Part shown: piece by piece, positions 32,867 to 34,159 of the stretch
Layout: every line of letters starts with the position of its first letter
Numbering within the stretch: position 1 is the stretch's first letter
From: a bacterium
Lineage (GTDB): Bacteria > Ratteibacteria > UBA8468 > B48-G9 > DSTR01
Assembly: GCA_029551285.1 (NCBI GenBank)
Contig: JAKPFT010000097.1
Location: forward strand, 1-34,159
DNA: 34,159 bases
Reading direction: 5' to 3'
The notes under the pieces: generated by a model
The model's input: the letters and a program-made list of their open reading frames with translations, nothing else
The model's database searches: none
What the model was told of the DNA's origin: nothing
Program-made: the position numbers and the translations under genes

Positions 32867-33678
32867 AAAAGATAATTGCGCTCATAAAGAAACAGGCGCT
32901 GACCCTGTCACTCGTTCTGGTGGTGGCGGTTATTGGCCTGGGCATCTACCTGGTTAACAACATCAACAAGAAGAACCTGGCCATGAAGGAGGATATCAAA
33001 AAGAAGTATGCTGAGGTCAAAGGCTACGAGCGGGATAAGGCTAACGCTCCCTCGGCAGAACTTATCTCCCGCCTCAAACACGAAAAAGAGGCCTTTGCCA
33101 GCGCTTTCCAGATTCTGCTTACCAGATTCTCAACTTCTTTTCCTTCACCACCAACCTACCGCGACTTCCCCTCCATTGAGTTTAAAGAGTTTCTTTTTGC
33201 CACTCAGGACTATCTCCAGAAAAAAGCCAGACGCAAACATGTCTCCCTTCCCGGCAATCTTTCTCAGGAATTTCCGGAAACAGGTCTGGTCCCTGCCGAT
33301 CAGGTTGGACCCCTTTCCTTAAAACTTGAGGTGGTCAAAAAGCTGATTGAACTGATGATTGACTCCGGCGTAACGATGGTAAGAAACATTAAGCCAGAAA
33401 ATCCTAAAAGTGAGGCTTTCTACCGGGTGATGCCGATCCAGGTTTCCATTACCGGCACCAGCATGGAAATTGTTCGTTTCCTGAAGTTTCTGGAAAACCC
33501 TTCTTCCTTTTTTATTGTGGAAACCTTTGCCCTCCGTCAGGGCAATGAGGGACTTTTTGACGCGACTATTTCCCTAAATGCTTATATGTTTGAAATCAAT
33601 CAGGAGCAGAAAGAAGCCTCGCCTCAGCCAGCGCCGCCGGCTCAAGCACCACCCGGCCCGGCGACCAAACAGGGATAA
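32863..33678 (+). CDS. PilO / Amuc_1100-like membrane protein
   Basis: The 271-residue protein has a short basic N-terminus, one membrane segment (about 12-32, 'ALTLSLVLVVAVIGLGIYLV') and a coiled coil (about 35-80). A periplasmic alpha/beta domain follows ('LSLKLEVVKKLIELMIDSGV', 'VMPIQVSITGTSMEIVRFLKFLE'), then a Pro/Ala-rich tail. This is the architecture of PilO and of the Amuc_1100 family, which in Akkermansia lies beside pilus-assembly genes. Its coupling to the PilM-PilN gene (ATGA) supports a role as the partner that dimerises with the PilN part in the periplasm. Confidence 0.8.
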   Translation: MKKIIALIKKQALTLSLVLVVAVIGLGIYLVNNINKKNLAMKEDIKKKYAEVKGYERDKANAPSAELISRLKHEKEAFASAFQILLTRFSTSFPSPPTYRDFPSIEFKEFLFATQDYLQKKARRKHVSLPGNLSQEFPETGLVPADQVGPLSLKLEVVKKLIELMIDSGVTMVRNIKPENPKSEAFYRVMPIQVSITGTSMEIVRFLKFLENPSSFFIVETFALRQGNEGLFDATISLNAYMFEINQEQKEASPQPAPPAQAPPGPATKQG

Positions 33679-33683
33679 AACCG

Positions 33684-34159
33684 ATGATGTCTGGTCCGCA
33701 GCGACGCCAGCACAACCGTGAGAAACTGCTGCAGTTTATCCGGCAGCGGCGCCAGATTAATGAGCGAGACCGCGTCCGGCCCGGAGCCAGACTGCTCAAG
33801 ACCGCTATTAAGATACATCCGCCCAAACAATCGCCGAAAAACAAAACTGCTGCCACCCGCCCCGGTCCTGCGGCCAGCAATCGTCGCAAGCAGCGTCGGG
33901 AAAAGTTACTGGCTTTTCTCCTTCACCGAAAGGAAGAAAGAGAACTCCTGCTGGCAGCCGCCAGCCACCAACGTCAGGCTGAACGAGACAGACGACTTCA
34001 GAAGAAGGAAGCGGCACGCCTGGAGGCGATGAAGCGCCGGGAGCAGTTGCGGAAGGAAAGGCTTCAGGAGAAGGAGAGGAGGCAGCAGGAGTTAGTCAGG
34101 GTTCGTGAAGAGAGAAAGCGGCGGCAGCAGGAAGAAAAGCAGGCTAAGTTAGTCAGAAA
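33684..34159 (+). CDS. Highly basic coiled-coil protein of unknown function (N-terminal 158 residues, cut by window end)
   Basis: An open frame starts at ATG 33684 (or ATG 33687), 5 bp after the PilO-like gene, and runs off the window without a stop. The visible 158 residues are rich in Arg, Lys, Gln and Glu. Two related units are visible: 'REKLLQFIRQRRQINERDR' (about 12-30) and 'REKLLAFLLHRKEERELLL' (about 72-90). A long charged helix from about 90 onward is predicted to be a coiled coil. No signal peptide or membrane segment is seen in this part. The position suggests a pilus-cluster partner such as a PilP-like or cytoplasmic adaptor protein, but the sequence matches no family I recognise. 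Confidence 0.7.
   Translation, partial: MMSGPQRRQHNREKLLQFIRQRRQINERDRVRPGARLLKTAIKIHPPKQSPKNKTAATRPGPAASNRRKQRREKLLAFLLHRKEERELLLAAASHQRQAERDRRLQKKEAARLEAMKRREQLRKERLQEKERRQQELVRVREERKRRQQEEKQAKLVR

Overview
The window is chromosomal DNA of an uncultured bacterium of moderate GC content. Every protein gene lies on the + strand, mostly in tightly packed, overlapping operons (many ATGA or GTGA start/stop overlaps). The cell type is inferred to be a Gram-negative-like heterotroph from a deep-branching lineage. Clues are a DapL-type lysine/peptidoglycan branch, a PilM-PilN fusion followed by an Amuc_1100/PilO-like protein (as in PVC bacteria and candidate phyla such as Omnitrophota), and a phenylalanyl-tRNA synthetase beta subunit without its tRNA-binding OB domain. 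The phylum assignment is only a guess from gene style.

Layout. 1-3532: end of a possible uroporphyrinogen-decarboxylase-like gene, a two-domain GNAT acetyltransferase and a divergent GH78 (rhamnosidase-type) glycosidase. 3533-6000: a gene-poor, scarred stretch with an operator-like repeat cluster, a broken acyl-transferase (peptidase C45 family) pseudogene, tRNA-Leu(TAA) on the - strand, and a 295-bp non-coding MITE-like element with 19-bp terminal inverted repeats and an 11-bp target duplication. 6016-7332: UDP-GlcNAc 6-dehydrogenase with its own promoter. 7405-11922: GerMN-domain membrane protein, rpmE, prfA, an exported TPR/HEAT/coiled-coil protein, prmC. 11961-16627: murA, dapB, dapL, purE, pfkA. 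16697-23218: ilvD, thiC, def, nadB and a GltD/NfnB-like flavoprotein. 23422-31013: slipin, tyrA, proB, proA, nadD, pheS, pheT, zapA. 31034-34159: initiator tRNA with a perfect consensus promoter, then a type IV pilus-like inner-membrane cluster (PilM-PilN fusion, PilO-like protein, and a basic coiled-coil protein cut by the window end).

Functionally the window is mostly housekeeping: translation (L31, RF1 and its methylase, deformylase, PheRS, two tRNAs), cell-wall precursors (MurA, DapB, DapL), amino acids (IlvD, TyrA, ProB/ProA), cofactors (ThiC, NadB, NadD), glycolysis and purines. The less ordinary parts are the MITE-like element and its third end-like sequence, the decayed C45 gene, the domain-reduced PheT, the C33/U1:A72 initiator tRNA, two promoters that would give leaderless mRNAs (GerMN gene and murA), the secreted TPR/HEAT protein inside the prfA-prmC operon, and the fused pilus gene with its unidentified basic downstream partner. 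I saw no CRISPR array, phage genes, full transposase gene, riboswitch or convincing intrinsic terminator.
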